64,000 nt of DNA, taken from positions 92,112 to 156,111 of the forward strand of contig DFKZ01000056.1 in the NCBI GenBank assembly GCA_002373975.1. The letters run 5' to 3'. The notes beneath the pieces are model-generated. The model had not been told where the DNA came from, made no database searches, and worked only from the letters and a program-made list of their open reading frames with translations. A program made the translations under genes and the position numbers. Shown here one piece after another: positions 53,772 through 63,091 of this stretch. The DNA is from Lachnospiraceae bacterium UBA3632 (GTDB lineage: Bacteria > Bacillota > Clostridia > Lachnospirales > Lachnospiraceae). Position 1 is the stretch's first letter. Each line of letters begins with the position of its first letter.

Positions 53772-55473
53772 GAGCAATAAAGCAGAAGGGATTGTCTGCT
53801 CAAAAGGAATAGGGATCGGAAATGTCGTTTTTGTGGAGAAAAATGACATTAGTTTTGATGCTGTAAGACCGGAAAATGCGCAGGATGAAGTTGAAAGATA
53901 CAAGAATGCGCTTTCTGAATTCATTGAAAGGACATCGAAATTTGCAGATGAGCTTGAACGCAGTCTTGGAAAGAAAGATGCAGAGATCCTAAGGTCCCAT
54001 ATAGCTCTTGCCAAAGATCCCGAGCTTGACAGCCTCATAGTTAAGATGATCATGTCGGGAAAGTGCGCAGAAGCCGCAGTTTCAAGCGTATGTAACATAT
54101 TCAGCAAGATGTTTGCCGGGATCGAAGATGAAGTGATAAAGCAGAAATCACTGGATATAATTGATGTTAAAAGGCAGCTTCTTAATGTGCTTCTCGGTTC
54201 GGAAGAAGATGCCGGGTTTGAAAAAGGAAGCGTTATTGCTTCCAAGGATATAGAACCTTCGCTTGTGGCGGTACTCTCGCCCGATAACATAAGCGCTATC
54301 ATAACCGAAAACGGAAATGAGAATTCTCACAGTGCCATTCTTGCAAGATCATTACGCATTCCATTTGTTTCCGGTATCAGAAATATCGAGGAGAGGCTGA
54401 TTGGCGGAACGCAGGTAATTGTTGACGGCTTTGAAGGCTTGGTTTACATAAATCCGGACAATGAGCTTATAAAGTATTATGAGGAAAGAAGGCAGAAGGA
54501 GAAGGATAAAGAGCTCGGATTCGAGGCTTTCAGAGGCAAGGAGACAGTTACCGGTGACGGTAAAAAGATAAGTCTCATGTGCAATGCTTCAGGACTTGCT
54601 GATCTAAAAAACGCGATAGAAAATGATTGTGAGGGAATAGGGCTATTCAGAACGGAGCTTATCTTCATGAGATCGGATCATGCACCTACCGAGGAGGAAC
54701 AGTTTGATCTGTATCAGAAGGCTGCACAGCTTCTTGACGGGAAGCCGCTCACGATAAGAACGCTGGATATAGGCGGAGATAAGAATATACCTTACCTCAA
54801 AATGAAGGAAGAGAGTAATCCTTTTCTGGGATTAAGGGCTATCAGATATTGCCTGAAAAAGAATCCGGAGCTGTTTAGATCACAGATACGTGCTATTCTG
54901 AGGGCAAGTGCTTTCGGGAACATTAGGATCATGCTTCCGATGATATCGGATGTATCTGAAGCTATGGACGCAAAGGCTCTGATCGACGAGGTTAAGGAGT
55001 CTTTACGTAGGGAAGGGATCCCTTTTGATAATGATATCAAGACCGGTTGCATGATCGAAACACCCTCCGCAGCCGTTATTTCGGATATTCTGGCAAAGCA
55101 TTTTGATTTCTTTTCAATAGGGACAAACGATCTGACCGGTTATGTGATGTGCAGTGACAGGGGGAACTCCGAGACGGCCTATCTGTATTCTGTGTGTCAG
55201 CCTGCAGTATTAAGGCTTGTGGAAAAAGCATCAAAGAGTGCACGTGAAGCCGGTATACCCATAAGTGTATGCGGAGAAGCAGCGGCAGATGACAGGCTTT
55301 TGCCCTTATTTATTGATTATGGGATCACGGGGCTTAGCATATCCCCCGGAGAGGTGCTTAAAAAGCGCATGCTGATTTCTCGATTAAACAGTGAAAACGC
55401 TGCGGATATCGCTGCGAATATACATAAACTTGAAACGGCCGAAGAGATAATCAGTTACCTGAATGAGTTCTGA
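53758..55473 (+). CDS. ptsI: PTS enzyme I (phosphoenolpyruvate-protein phosphotransferase)
   Basis: A 571-residue enzyme that transfers phosphate from phosphoenolpyruvate to HPr. The N-terminal GIVCSKGIGIG, the HPr-binding helical part (LRSHIALAKDPELD), the phospho-His loop (NENSHSAILARSLRIPFVSG), GIGLFRTELIFM, TIRTLDIGGDKNIPYL, the PEP-binding block GCMIETPSAAVI and FFSIGTNDLTGY are all present. The length matches the family. ATG 53758 gives the usual start; an upstream ATG at 53722 in frame cannot be excluded because no clear ribosome site precedes either. HPr is not encoded nearby. Confidence 0.94.
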   Translation: MNVYESNKAEGIVCSKGIGIGNVVFVEKNDISFDAVRPENAQDEVERYKNALSEFIERTSKFADELERSLGKKDAEILRSHIALAKDPELDSLIVKMIMSGKCAEAAVSSVCNIFSKMFAGIEDEVIKQKSLDIIDVKRQLLNVLLGSEEDAGFEKGSVIASKDIEPSLVAVLSPDNISAIITENGNENSHSAILARSLRIPFVSGIRNIEERLIGGTQVIVDGFEGLVYINPDNELIKYYEERRQKEKDKELGFEAFRGKETVTGDGKKISLMCNASGLADLKNAIENDCEGIGLFRTELIFMRSDHAPTEEEQFDLYQKAAQLLDGKPLTIRTLDIGGDKNIPYLKMKEESNPFLGLRAIRYCLKKNPELFRSQIRAILRASAFGNIRIMLPMISDVSEAMDAKALIDEVKESLRREGIPFDNDIKTGCMIETPSAAVISDILAKHFDFFSIGTNDLTGYVMCSDRGNSETAYLYSVCQPAVLRLVEKASKSAREAGIPISVCGEAAADDRLLPLFIDYGITGLSISPGEVLKKRMLISRLNSENAADIAANIHKLETAEEIISYLNEF

Positions 55474-55566
55474 AGGTTGCATCAGTTTACATAATTCAAA
55501 ACAGAAGCGTTTATAAGAAAAAAATGTGCAAAATTTTCTGTTTTGTGTTTCATTTTCTGTCAATTA

Positions 55567-55575
55567 TGTTATAAT
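55567..55575 (+). promoter_or_regulatory. Extended -10 promoter of cheV
   Basis: TGTTATAAT: an extended -10 (TG at 55567, TATAAT at 55570-55575) with only a weak -35 (GTTTCA at 55547). It lies 76 bp before cheV. Confidence 0.5.
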
Positions 55576-55651
55576 TCTTAATAGGTGTATACTCTTTGAG
55601 TGAACCAGTATTTTATTAAAATGTCGCCAGAGCGGCGGAAATGAGGTTTTG

Positions 55652-56557
55652 ATGGATACAAAGATCTTACTTGAGAATGGTACGAACGAACTTGAGATCC
55701 TTGAGTTTACGCTTGGTAATTTTTCATACGGAATTAATGTAGCCAAGATCAAGGAAATAATTTCTTATCAGCCGGTTACCCCTGTTCCTAATTCACATCC
55801 GAGCATTGAGGGTATATTCATGCCGCGTGATATCATGATCACGGCTATAGACCTTAAGAACTGTCTTGGAAGAGGCACATCCGAACCCAAAGGACTTTTC
55901 ATCATCACCAATTTCAACAGTCTTAATATTGCGTTCCATGTTGATGCGGTTCTCGGCATTCACAGAGTATCATGGAGGAACATCATTAAGCCCGACGCTA
56001 CGATCTCTTCTGCTGAGGCCAGTGTTTCAACCGGTATCATCAAAAAGGACGATCAGCTTATCATCATTCTCGATTTCGAGAAGATTGTTAGTGACATTAA
56101 TCCCGAGACAGGGCTTAAGGTCAGTGAGATCGCTGAGCTCGGTCCCCGCAGCAAGAGCGAAGTTCCTATTCTTATCGCAGAGGATTCACCTCTTCTTAAC
56201 AAGCTTATCGTCGATTCGCTTACCAAGGCAGGATATGAGAATCTTATCCACACCGAGAATGGCCAGAAGGCATATGATGTAATCGTTCAGTGCAAGAATG
56301 AAGGCTCGCTCGATGAGCATGTAAAGATTCTTATCACCGATATCGAGATGCCCGAGATGGACGGTCACAGGCTCACAAAGCTTGTTAAGAGTGATGAAAA
56401 GACAAAGCATATTCCTGTTATCATATTCTCGTCACTGGTTAATGATGAGATGAGAAAGAAGGGTGAGGCACTCGGTGCAGATGCGCAGCTTTCTAAGCCG
56501 GAGATCGGAAATCTTGTAAGGATCGTAGATGGACTTGTAGAAAAGTACAAACTGTAA
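55652..56557 (+). CDS. cheV: Chemotaxis coupling protein CheV
   Basis: A 301-residue cytoplasmic protein. A CheW domain (about 10-155: LEFTLGNFSYGINVAKIKEII, SIEGIFMPRDIMITAIDLKNCL, HRVSWRNI) is followed by a REC domain (about 170-298) with AEDS, phospho-acceptor Asp230 (ILITDIEMPEMDG), Ser (VIIFSSL) and Lys (AQLSKPEIGN). CheV couples CheA to receptors and adapts through phosphorylation. It indicates a motile or formerly motile cell. ATG 55652 follows GAGG; the TTG at 55649 is unlikely. It stands alone between its own promoter and terminator. Confidence 0.95.
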   Translation: MDTKILLENGTNELEILEFTLGNFSYGINVAKIKEIISYQPVTPVPNSHPSIEGIFMPRDIMITAIDLKNCLGRGTSEPKGLFIITNFNSLNIAFHVDAVLGIHRVSWRNIIKPDATISSAEASVSTGIIKKDDQLIIILDFEKIVSDINPETGLKVSEIAELGPRSKSEVPILIAEDSPLLNKLIVDSLTKAGYENLIHTENGQKAYDVIVQCKNEGSLDEHVKILITDIEMPEMDGHRLTKLVKSDEKTKHIPVIIFSSLVNDEMRKKGEALGADAQLSKPEIGNLVRIVDGLVEKYKL

Positions 56558-56600
56558 GCCTAAGGCATAAGACTCAGACATTTATAAACAGAGGAATCAA

Positions 56601-56633
56601 AAGCCATCCCACTTGTTTGCGGGGTGGTTTTTT
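56601..56633 (+). terminator. Rho-independent terminator after cheV
   Basis: Stem CCATCCC/GGGGTGG extended by A-T pairs, loop of ten, then six T residues. It ends the cheV transcript. Confidence 0.8.
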
Positions 56634-56653
56634 GCGTTATATCATGTAAGGTA

Positions 56654-56776
56654 TTATGCCTTAAAGTTCTCGATACTATCCTTATTATGCTGCTCAAAAG
56701 TTTTGTCCTCGACAAGTGTACCGGTAAGGAGACTTGATTCTCCCTTCGCTACTAGAGTTTTCTTTTGTGTGTTCAT
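56654..56776 (-). CDS. Possible small protein of 40 residues
   Basis: A minus-strand frame from ATG 56776 to TAA 56654, in a 341-bp gap otherwise lacking genes. The product (MNTQKKTLVAKGESSLLTGT...) has a normal amino-acid mix and no repeats. No clear ribosome site is seen; a TATAAT-like sequence lies about 95 bp upstream on that strand. It may be a real small gene or chance. Confidence 0.25.
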   Translation of the reverse strand: MNTQKKTLVAKGESSLLTGTLVEDKTFEQHNKDSIENFKA

Positions 56777-56898
56777 GGCATTTTTCTGATTTTTCTTCTG
56801 TTGTACCGCGGGCGTTTTTGTGATAGAATAAATAAGTATTTTTATGCGTAAATACAGATCAAAAGGCTTCTTATTATAAAGATTGGATACGAAGAAAA

Positions 56899-59800
56899 AT
56901 GTCATCAGAAGATTATCTTGACAAGCTCCTAAAACAAATGATGGGCGACATTGATCCGGCGCAGGAATTTGCCGAAAAACCGGCAGAACCTGAGCCTGCT
57001 TCCGAGGCCGCTCCTGAAAATAATACAGAGGAAACACCTTCGATCGATGAGGAAATTCCCACCATCGGTGAAGAGATTGCGTCGATCAATGAGGAAATCC
57101 CTTCAGTCGAAGGGGATATTCCTTCTGTTGATGAAGAAATCCCATCTATCGATACGGATTTTCCCTCCATAGATACAGAAATCCCTTCAGTCGAAGGGGA
57201 TATTCCTTCTATTGATGAAGAAATCCCATCTATCGATACGGATATTCCCTCCATAGATACAGAAATCCCTTCGATCGAAGGGGAAGTTCCCTCCGTTGAT
57301 ACGGAAATTCCTTCGATTGATGAGCCTGATTTAATCTCTGATTCGGATGAGAAAATCATAATTGCTGAACAGAATATATCTCATGATATGGAAATCCCCA
57401 TGGATGTTGATACCATGGGGGTTGTGATAGACAGCGCACCCTCGCTTGAGCCCGCAAAAGAGGCACCGCTTGATTCCGAAATCGCTGATCTTATGGCTGA
57501 TATCATGCCATCATTTGACGCAGGGCTTACTTCCGTATCGGAAGAGTTGGCCGCTGAGGCTCATAAAGAAGTTTCAGAAGATAATCCTGTCATTGACATT
57601 CCTGAAATCGAGATTCCTGCAGTGGAGCCGGTTGCAGAGGAAGCACCTGCAGAAGAGCCTGTAATTGAGGTTTCGTCTGATGAACCGGGTTTAGATATTC
57701 CATCGCTTGACATCCCTCCGGAAGTGACAGCCGAAGTGAGCGCTCCTTCAGAGGAAACTCCGGCCGACGATATCCTCAATCCCGACGATATTGCTGCGAT
57801 GATCGAGCAGGAAAATATCGAGGCTACTGCAGAGGAGCCCTCAATTGAGATTCCTGAAATTGAAATTCCTGCAGAGGAGCCGGTTGCAGAGGAAGCACCT
57901 GCAGAAGGATCTTCATCAGCTATGACAGTATCACCTGATGATGTAAATCCTGATGATATAGCGGAGCTTCTTGCAAATGAGAACACTATATTTTTCGGAG
58001 ATGATATGCCGGCCGGGGAGTCTGCGGCCGAAGAAAGCGCAGTTGAGTCTGTTGCTGAAGAATCCGCGGTAGAGGAATCTGCTTCAGACGAGCCTGCAAT
58101 AGTAGAGACTGTACCGGGCGAGGCTGATTCCGCGGTAGATGGATCCGTGCCCGAGATGGATATAAATGCCGAGCTTGCAGCACTTAATGCCGAGCTCGAA
58201 GCCGATGACGGCATGGGTGAAGAAGACATCGAGGCCATGCTTGCCAAAGCGCGCGAAGAGGGAGAAGCCGAGCAAAGCGGTGAAGAGATGCCGCTTGGCG
58301 ATCTGATAGATACATCCAATGACGGAGAAGTAGATGCCATCGGCGACCTGCTTGATAAAGCTGAAAGAAATGAAGCTATTGACGCAGGAGCTATAGATAA
58401 CATTACGAACGGACCGGCTATGCCTGACCCGTTTGATGAAAGAGCCGCCCTTCAGGAAGCAGCTGCAGATTCCAAGGAGTCTAAAAAAGCCGAAAGGAAG
58501 AGACTGAAAGAAGAAAAAGCAGCGGCAAGGAAGAAAGCAAAAGAGGAAAAAGCAGCCGCAAAAGCCGCAAAAAAGGCCCAAAAAAGCGAATCGTCGGCTC
58601 CTTCTACGCCGGGGTCTGATAATGTTGGAGCGGATCTGCACGATACCGACCTGAGCGATGTAGAAGCACTTCTTGCCGGCGCCGAGATTGCCGGAAGCAT
58701 GACAGAGGCTCCCGAACCCGATGCAGCACCTGCTTCCGGTGATGGAAGGGTTGAGCTTACGGAGGATAGCGTGGGCTTTTCCGAGCCCATGGAAGATGTA
58801 TTCTCCAACTTTGGACTTGATACGGGAGAGCTTTCATCGGCTGCAGAAGAATCTCCATCCGGGTCACCGGTATCCGATACAGCCGAAAGTGCACCGGATG
58901 TTGATATTCCCTCGGAGGGAGGAACTTCATCAGGCACTGAAGAAGAGGGTGGGAAGAAACCCTCCCTGCTTGACAAGATCAAAGGAATCTTCTCTAAGAT
59001 CGGCGGAGCGCTCGCCGAATCCGATGACGAAGAAGATGAAAGCGGTGAATTAATGCTTTCCGACGAGAATGCCCAGGTGCTTGAAGAACTTGAGCAGGAG
59101 GGTGACGGCGGAAAGAAGAAAAAGGATAAGAAAGCCAAGAAGGATAAGGGCAGCTCGCCTGACGGCGAAGGCGGTGAAGGCGGAGAAGAAGGGACAAAGA
59201 AGGACAAGAAGCCCAAGAAGGAGAAAAAGCACAAAAAGGAAAAGGCTCCTGCTCCCGATGACGGAAAGCCGGGTAAAAAAATTCCTCTCAAGAACATCGT
59301 AATGGTTGTTATCGTATGCGGAATGTTTGCCGCTGTGTTATTTATCATTGTCAGGTTTGCAGGTGATTTCTCTATTAAAAAAGCGGGAAGGGCCGCCTTT
59401 AAAAACGAAGACTATCAGACATGCTATCAGGATCTTTTCGGAAAAGACCTTAATGAGACTGAGACTATAATGTTCAATAGTTCCGAGTGCATATTGCGCA
59501 TCAGACTTTGGCTCAGGGAATACGAGATCCTTTCAGAAGAAGGCTCGGAGGTAAGAGCGCTCGACAGTCTTATTCAGTCCGTCAATGCTTATCCGGGGCT
59601 TTATGCTTCAGCAGTTGAGTGGAGATGTCTTGATAAGGTTGAGCCTACATATTCGGAAATGCTGTCCATACTCAGTCAGAAGTACGGACTAAGTGCTGAA
59701 GAAGCTGTGCTTATAGCTTCCGAGCCGGATGATATTGTGTATACCAGATTGGTAAATGCCATTGCAGGCGGAAGTACCTATACCGATGCGATGAATCAGA

Positions 59801-59928
59801 TAAACGGTATTCCGTCCGAATCTGAAGCTCCGCTTCCTGAGCCGGAACCGGAGCCCGAGCCTTTATATGATCTTCTTCCGGAAGAGGATGGAGTGACCGG
59901 TGAAGGATTTGTTGAGAATAATGATTGA
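56899..59928 (+). CDS. Giant acidic repeat-containing single-pass membrane protein
   Basis: A 1009-residue protein I do not recognise. Residues 1-40 form a short helix (SSEDYLDKLLKQMMGD). Residues about 45-145 are repeats of about 7 residues (EIPSID, DIPSVEG) and include a near-perfect 28-residue duplication. Residues about 145-790 are acidic and probably disordered, with recurring VAEEAPAEEP-type units and two Lys/Ala-rich helical patches (about 530-570 and 735-790, KKKKDKKAKKDK). One membrane helix lies at about 795-818 (IVMVVIVCGMFAAVLFIIV). The last 190 residues are a folded, probably extracytoplasmic helical domain with a Pro/Glu end. Function is unknown; a scaffolding role at the membrane is possible. 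It is 16 bp upstream of hisH. Confidence 0.75.
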   Translation: MSSEDYLDKLLKQMMGDIDPAQEFAEKPAEPEPASEAAPENNTEETPSIDEEIPTIGEEIASINEEIPSVEGDIPSVDEEIPSIDTDFPSIDTEIPSVEGDIPSIDEEIPSIDTDIPSIDTEIPSIEGEVPSVDTEIPSIDEPDLISDSDEKIIIAEQNISHDMEIPMDVDTMGVVIDSAPSLEPAKEAPLDSEIADLMADIMPSFDAGLTSVSEELAAEAHKEVSEDNPVIDIPEIEIPAVEPVAEEAPAEEPVIEVSSDEPGLDIPSLDIPPEVTAEVSAPSEETPADDILNPDDIAAMIEQENIEATAEEPSIEIPEIEIPAEEPVAEEAPAEGSSSAMTVSPDDVNPDDIAELLANENTIFFGDDMPAGESAAEESAVESVAEESAVEESASDEPAIVETVPGEADSAVDGSVPEMDINAELAALNAELEADDGMGEEDIEAMLAKAREEGEAEQSGEEMPLGDLIDTSNDGEVDAIGDLLDKAERNEAIDAGAIDNITNGPAMPDPFDERAALQEAAADSKESKKAERKRLKEEKAAARKKAKEEKAAAKAAKKAQKSESSAPSTPGSDNVGADLHDTDLSDVEALLAGAEIAGSMTEAPEPDAAPASGDGRVELTEDSVGFSEPMEDVFSNFGLDTGELSSAAEESPSGSPVSDTAESAPDVDIPSEGGTSSGTEEEGGKKPSLLDKIKGIFSKIGGALAESDDEEDESGELMLSDENAQVLEELEQEGDGGKKKKDKKAKKDKGSSPDGEGGEGGEEGTKKDKKPKKEKKHKKEKAPAPDDGKPGKKIPLKNIVMVVIVCGMFAAVLFIIVRFAGDFSIKKAGRAAFKNEDYQTCYQDLFGKDLNETETIMFNSSECILRIRLWLREYEILSEEGSEVRALDSLIQSVNAYPGLYASAVEWRCLDKVEPTYSEMLSILSQKYGLSAEEAVLIASEPDDIVYTRLVNAIAGGSTYTDAMNQINGIPSESEAPLPEPEPEPEPLYDLLPEEDGVTGEGFVENND
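57101..57268 (+). repeat. 84-bp tandem duplication within the acidic gene
   Basis: 57101-57184 and 57185-57268 are nearly identical (two differences seen) and are followed by a diverged partial third copy. The unit is 28 codons, so the frame is kept. It encodes PSVEGDIPSIDEEIPSIDTD-type repeats. Confidence 0.85.
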
Positions 59929-59944
59929 TGAAGGACATTTATAA

Positions 59945-60559
59945 ATGATCGCAATAATCGATTATGATGCCGGAAACATCAAAAGTGTAGAAAAAGCAAT
60001 ACTTACATTCGGCGAGGAGGTAATTCTTACAAGAGACAGGGAAGCAATTCTGTCTGCCGACGGAGTGATCCTCCCAGGAGTCGGGTCCTTTGGCGAGGCG
60101 ATGAATAAGCTGAATGACTATGGGCTCACGGATGTAATAAAAGAGGTGGCCGACAGGAAGATACCTCTTCTTGGGATATGCCTTGGACTTCAGCTGCTTT
60201 TCGAGTACAGCGAGGAAAGCCCGGAGGCAAAAGGAATCGGTGTGTTAAAAGGTCATATTAAAAGAATACCCGATACCGGACTCAAAATACCCCATATTGG
60301 ATGGAACGACCTTTCATATCCCAACCCGGGACGATTGTTTAAAGGTGTTCCTGAAGGTACTTACGTTTATTTTGTACACTCTTATTATCTTGAAGCCGAC
60401 GATCCTGCTATTGTTACCGCTACAACAGAGTACGGAACAACTATTCAGGCTTCTGTGGAATGCGGAAACATTCTTGCCACACAGTTCCATCCCGAGAAAA
60501 GCTCTGATGCAGGGCTTAAGATGCTTGAAAACTTTATTGGAATAGTCGAGAGTAATTGA
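59945..60559 (+). CDS. hisH: Imidazole glycerol phosphate synthase, glutaminase subunit
   Basis: A 204-residue class I glutamine amidotransferase of histidine synthesis. It supplies ammonia to HisF. The N-terminal IIDYDAGNIKSVEKA, the nucleophile loop LLGICLGLQLLFE with the catalytic Cys, the conserved HIGWNDL and the C-terminal TQFHPEKSSDAGLKML with the catalytic His and Glu are all present. The stop is 15 bp before the HisF start used here; the two frames overlap slightly. Confidence 0.96.
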   Translation: MIAIIDYDAGNIKSVEKAILTFGEEVILTRDREAILSADGVILPGVGSFGEAMNKLNDYGLTDVIKEVADRKIPLLGICLGLQLLFEYSEESPEAKGIGVLKGHIKRIPDTGLKIPHIGWNDLSYPNPGRLFKGVPEGTYVYFVHSYYLEADDPAIVTATTEYGTTIQASVECGNILATQFHPEKSSDAGLKMLENFIGIVESN

Positions 60560-60573
60560 CAGGAAACCGACAG

Positions 60574-61332
60574 ATGCACACAAAAAGAGTGATCCCCTGC
60601 CTTGATGTCAAAGACGGAAGGGTGGTAAAGGGAATAAATTTCGTAAATTTAAGAGATGCCGGAGACATCACCGAAGTATCATCTGCATACGACAAAGCAG
60701 GTGCCGACGAGCTTGTGTTTCTGGATATCACTGCATCGAGTGATGCCAGGGATACCCGTATAGACTGGGTAAGAGAAGTTGCGTCGAGAGTGTTTATACC
60801 TTTTACGGTAGGCGGCGGTATCAGGACAGTTGATGATTTTAAAGCTATTTTGAGAGAAGGAGCGGATAAGATAGCTGTTAATTCTGCCGCGATACTTAAT
60901 CCTCCCCTTATTTCGGAAGCAGCCGACAAATTCGGATCCCAATGTGTTGTAGTGGCAATTGATGCTAAAAAGCGCTCCGACGGCAGCGGATGGACTATAT
61001 ATAAAAACGGCGGAAGAGTGGATATGGAGATTGATGCCGTTGAGTGGGCCGCCAAAGCCGAAAAGCTGGGTGCAGGCGAGATACTGCTTACCAGTATGGA
61101 TACCGACGGAACCAAAAACGGATATGATCTTGAACTCACAAAGGCGGTTGCTGATGCGGTTAAGATTCCTGTTATAGCATCGGGAGGTGCGGGAAAATGC
61201 GAGCATTTTTATGATGCCATTGAAGCCGGCGCAGAGGCTGTGCTTGCCGCATCGCTTTTCCATTACAAGGAGCTTGAGATTAAGCAGGTTAAAGAGTATC
61301 TGCGCAGCAGAGGTGTGAGTGTAAGGCTCTGA
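60574..61332 (+). CDS. hisF: Imidazole glycerol phosphate synthase, cyclase subunit
   Basis: A 252-residue TIM-barrel enzyme that forms imidazole glycerol phosphate and AICAR from PRFAR and ammonia. The first catalytic Asp lies in RVIPCLDVKDGRVVKG and the second in CVVVAIDAKK. Phosphate-binding loops TVGGGI and IASGGAGKCEHF are present. ATG 60574 fits the family start; the frame opens at TTG 60556 with no family likeness. Only hisH and hisF of the pathway are in this window. Confidence 0.96.
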   Translation: MHTKRVIPCLDVKDGRVVKGINFVNLRDAGDITEVSSAYDKAGADELVFLDITASSDARDTRIDWVREVASRVFIPFTVGGGIRTVDDFKAILREGADKIAVNSAAILNPPLISEAADKFGSQCVVVAIDAKKRSDGSGWTIYKNGGRVDMEIDAVEWAAKAEKLGAGEILLTSMDTDGTKNGYDLELTKAVADAVKIPVIASGGAGKCEHFYDAIEAGAEAVLAASLFHYKELEIKQVKEYLRSRGVSVRL

Positions 61333-61362
61333 TCATAATACTAATCGAAAAGAGATTATAAA

Positions 61363-62037
61363 ATGCCCGGTATAGAAAACGACTGGCTTGAAATATATAA
61401 TGACGAGTTTAAAAAGCCTTATTATAAGGAGCTTTTCAGATTCGTTGGGGAAGAGTATTCAAAAGGCAAGGTTTTCCCGCCTTCCGATGAGATATTCAGT
61501 GCTTTTAATCTCACGCCTTTGAGTAAGGTTAAAGTAGTTATAATCGGTCAGGATCCATATCACAATGATGGTCAGGCTCATGGGCTTTCCTTTTCGGTTA
61601 AGCCGGGAATAGATATACCGCCGTCCCTTGTGAATATTTACAAGGAACTCCATGATGATCTGGGGTGCAGGATCCCCAATAACGGATATCTCGTAAAATG
61701 GGCTGAGCAGGGCGTGCTGATGCTCAATTCCGTTCTGACGGTGAGAGCCCATCAGGCATTTTCACATCAGGGGCACGGCTGGGAGGAGTTTACCGATGCC
61801 GCGATAAAAGGATTGAACAAGCAGGACAGACCCATAGTGTTTATCCTGTGGGGAAGGCCTGCTCAGAACAAAAAGAAGATGCTGGATAATCCCAATCATC
61901 TTATTCTCGAAGCCCCGCATCCAAGCCCGTTATCGGCACACAGAGGGTTTTTCGGAAGTAAACCCTTCAGTAAAACAAATGAGTTTTTGATCTCCAAAGG
62001 TCTGGAGCCTATTGACTGGCAGATCGAAGATATATAG
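61363..62037 (+). CDS. ung: Uracil-DNA glycosylase, family 1
   Basis: A 224-residue repair enzyme that removes uracil from DNA. The catalytic water-activating motif VVIIGQDPYHNDGQAHGLSF holds the Asp, and the DNA-intercalating loop HPSPLSAHRGFFG holds the catalytic His. Other family blocks are GVLMLNSVLTVRAHQAFSH and FILWGRPAQNKK. The length fits the family. It lies 30 bp after hisF and 21 bp before ddh, so it is probably transcribed with both. Confidence 0.97.
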   Translation: MPGIENDWLEIYNDEFKKPYYKELFRFVGEEYSKGKVFPPSDEIFSAFNLTPLSKVKVVIIGQDPYHNDGQAHGLSFSVKPGIDIPPSLVNIYKELHDDLGCRIPNNGYLVKWAEQGVLMLNSVLTVRAHQAFSHQGHGWEEFTDAAIKGLNKQDRPIVFILWGRPAQNKKKMLDNPNHLILEAPHPSPLSAHRGFFGSKPFSKTNEFLISKGLEPIDWQIEDI

Positions 62038-62058
62038 CAACAAGGAAAGGCGAAAGAA

Positions 62059-63039
62059 ATGAAAGCAGCAATTTTAGGTTACGGTAATTTGGGAAAGGGC
62101 ATTGAGCTTGCCATCAGACAGAATCCCGACGTTGAGCTTTGTGCTTTCTTTACAAGAAGAGATCCTGCGTCTCTTAAGACAAACACAGAGGGCATTCCCG
62201 TATACAGCGTGGATGATATTGTCTCCCACAAGGATGAATTCGATATTCTGTTTATCTGCGGTGGAAGCGCAACGGATCTTCCCAAGCAGACTCCCGAATA
62301 CGCAAAGTATTTCAATGTTATCGACAGCTTCGACACACATGCAAGGATTCCCGAGCATTTTGAGAACGTGGATAAGGCTGCAAAGGAGAGCGGGCATGTG
62401 GCTCTTATCAGCTGCGGATGGGATCCGGGAATGTTCAGTTTGAACAGGCTCTACGCAAACTGCGTCCTTCCAGAAGGCAACGATTATACTTTCTGGGGAA
62501 AGGGTGTAAGCCAGGGACATTCGGATGCCATCAGACGTATCGACGGTGTTAAGGACGGTAAACAGTATACTATTCCTGTCGAGGCAGCACTTGAGGCAGT
62601 TAGAAATGGTGAAAACCCCGAGCTTACCACCAGACAGAAGCATTTAAGAGAGTGCTTTGTTGTGGCCGAGGAGGGTGCTGACAAGGCTCGTATTGAGAAC
62701 GAGATAAAAACTATGCCCAACTACTTCGCTGATTATGATACAACCGTTCATTTTATTTCCGAGGAAGAGCTTAAGAGAGATCACAGCGGTATTCCGCACG
62801 GCGGATTTGTGTTCAGAACGGGAGTGACCGGTGAGAATAAGGAGCATAAGCATGTGATAGAGTACAGCTTAAAGCTTGATTCCAATCCCGAGTTTACAGC
62901 AAGCGTTCTTGTCGCTTACGCAAGAGCGGTAGTTCGTATGAAAAACGAGGGAATGAGCGGATGCAAGACTGTATTTGATGTTCCTCCCGCATACTTGAGT
63001 CCTCTTAGTGGGGAAGAGCTGCGTGCTCATCTGCTTTGA
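62059..63039 (+). CDS. ddh: meso-Diaminopimelate dehydrogenase
   Basis: A 326-residue NADPH-dependent enzyme that makes meso-diaminopimelate from tetrahydrodipicolinate in one step, bypassing the acyl branches of lysine synthesis. The Rossmann motif GYGNLGKGIELAI, the substrate region LISCGWDPGMFSLNR, FWGKGVSQGHSDAIRRIDGV and the C-terminal YARAVVRMKNEGMSG match the family. Ribosome site AAGGAAAGGCG precedes the ATG. lysA follows 52 bp downstream, so diaminopimelate formation and decarboxylation are encoded together. Confidence 0.95.
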   Translation: MKAAILGYGNLGKGIELAIRQNPDVELCAFFTRRDPASLKTNTEGIPVYSVDDIVSHKDEFDILFICGGSATDLPKQTPEYAKYFNVIDSFDTHARIPEHFENVDKAAKESGHVALISCGWDPGMFSLNRLYANCVLPEGNDYTFWGKGVSQGHSDAIRRIDGVKDGKQYTIPVEAALEAVRNGENPELTTRQKHLRECFVVAEEGADKARIENEIKTMPNYFADYDTTVHFISEEELKRDHSGIPHGGFVFRTGVTGENKEHKHVIEYSLKLDSNPEFTASVLVAYARAVVRMKNEGMSGCKTVFDVPPAYLSPLSGEELRAHLL

Positions 63040-63091
63040 TCGGACCACGGAGAACAATATACGTAAGTTCCAAACAGGAGATTATGAAAAA

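Noticed and set aside
57561..59348. Long Ser-rich minus-strand frames opposite the acidic protein
   Set aside because: They mirror the repetitive Glu/Asp/Ala codons of the plus-strand gene and have no independent signals.
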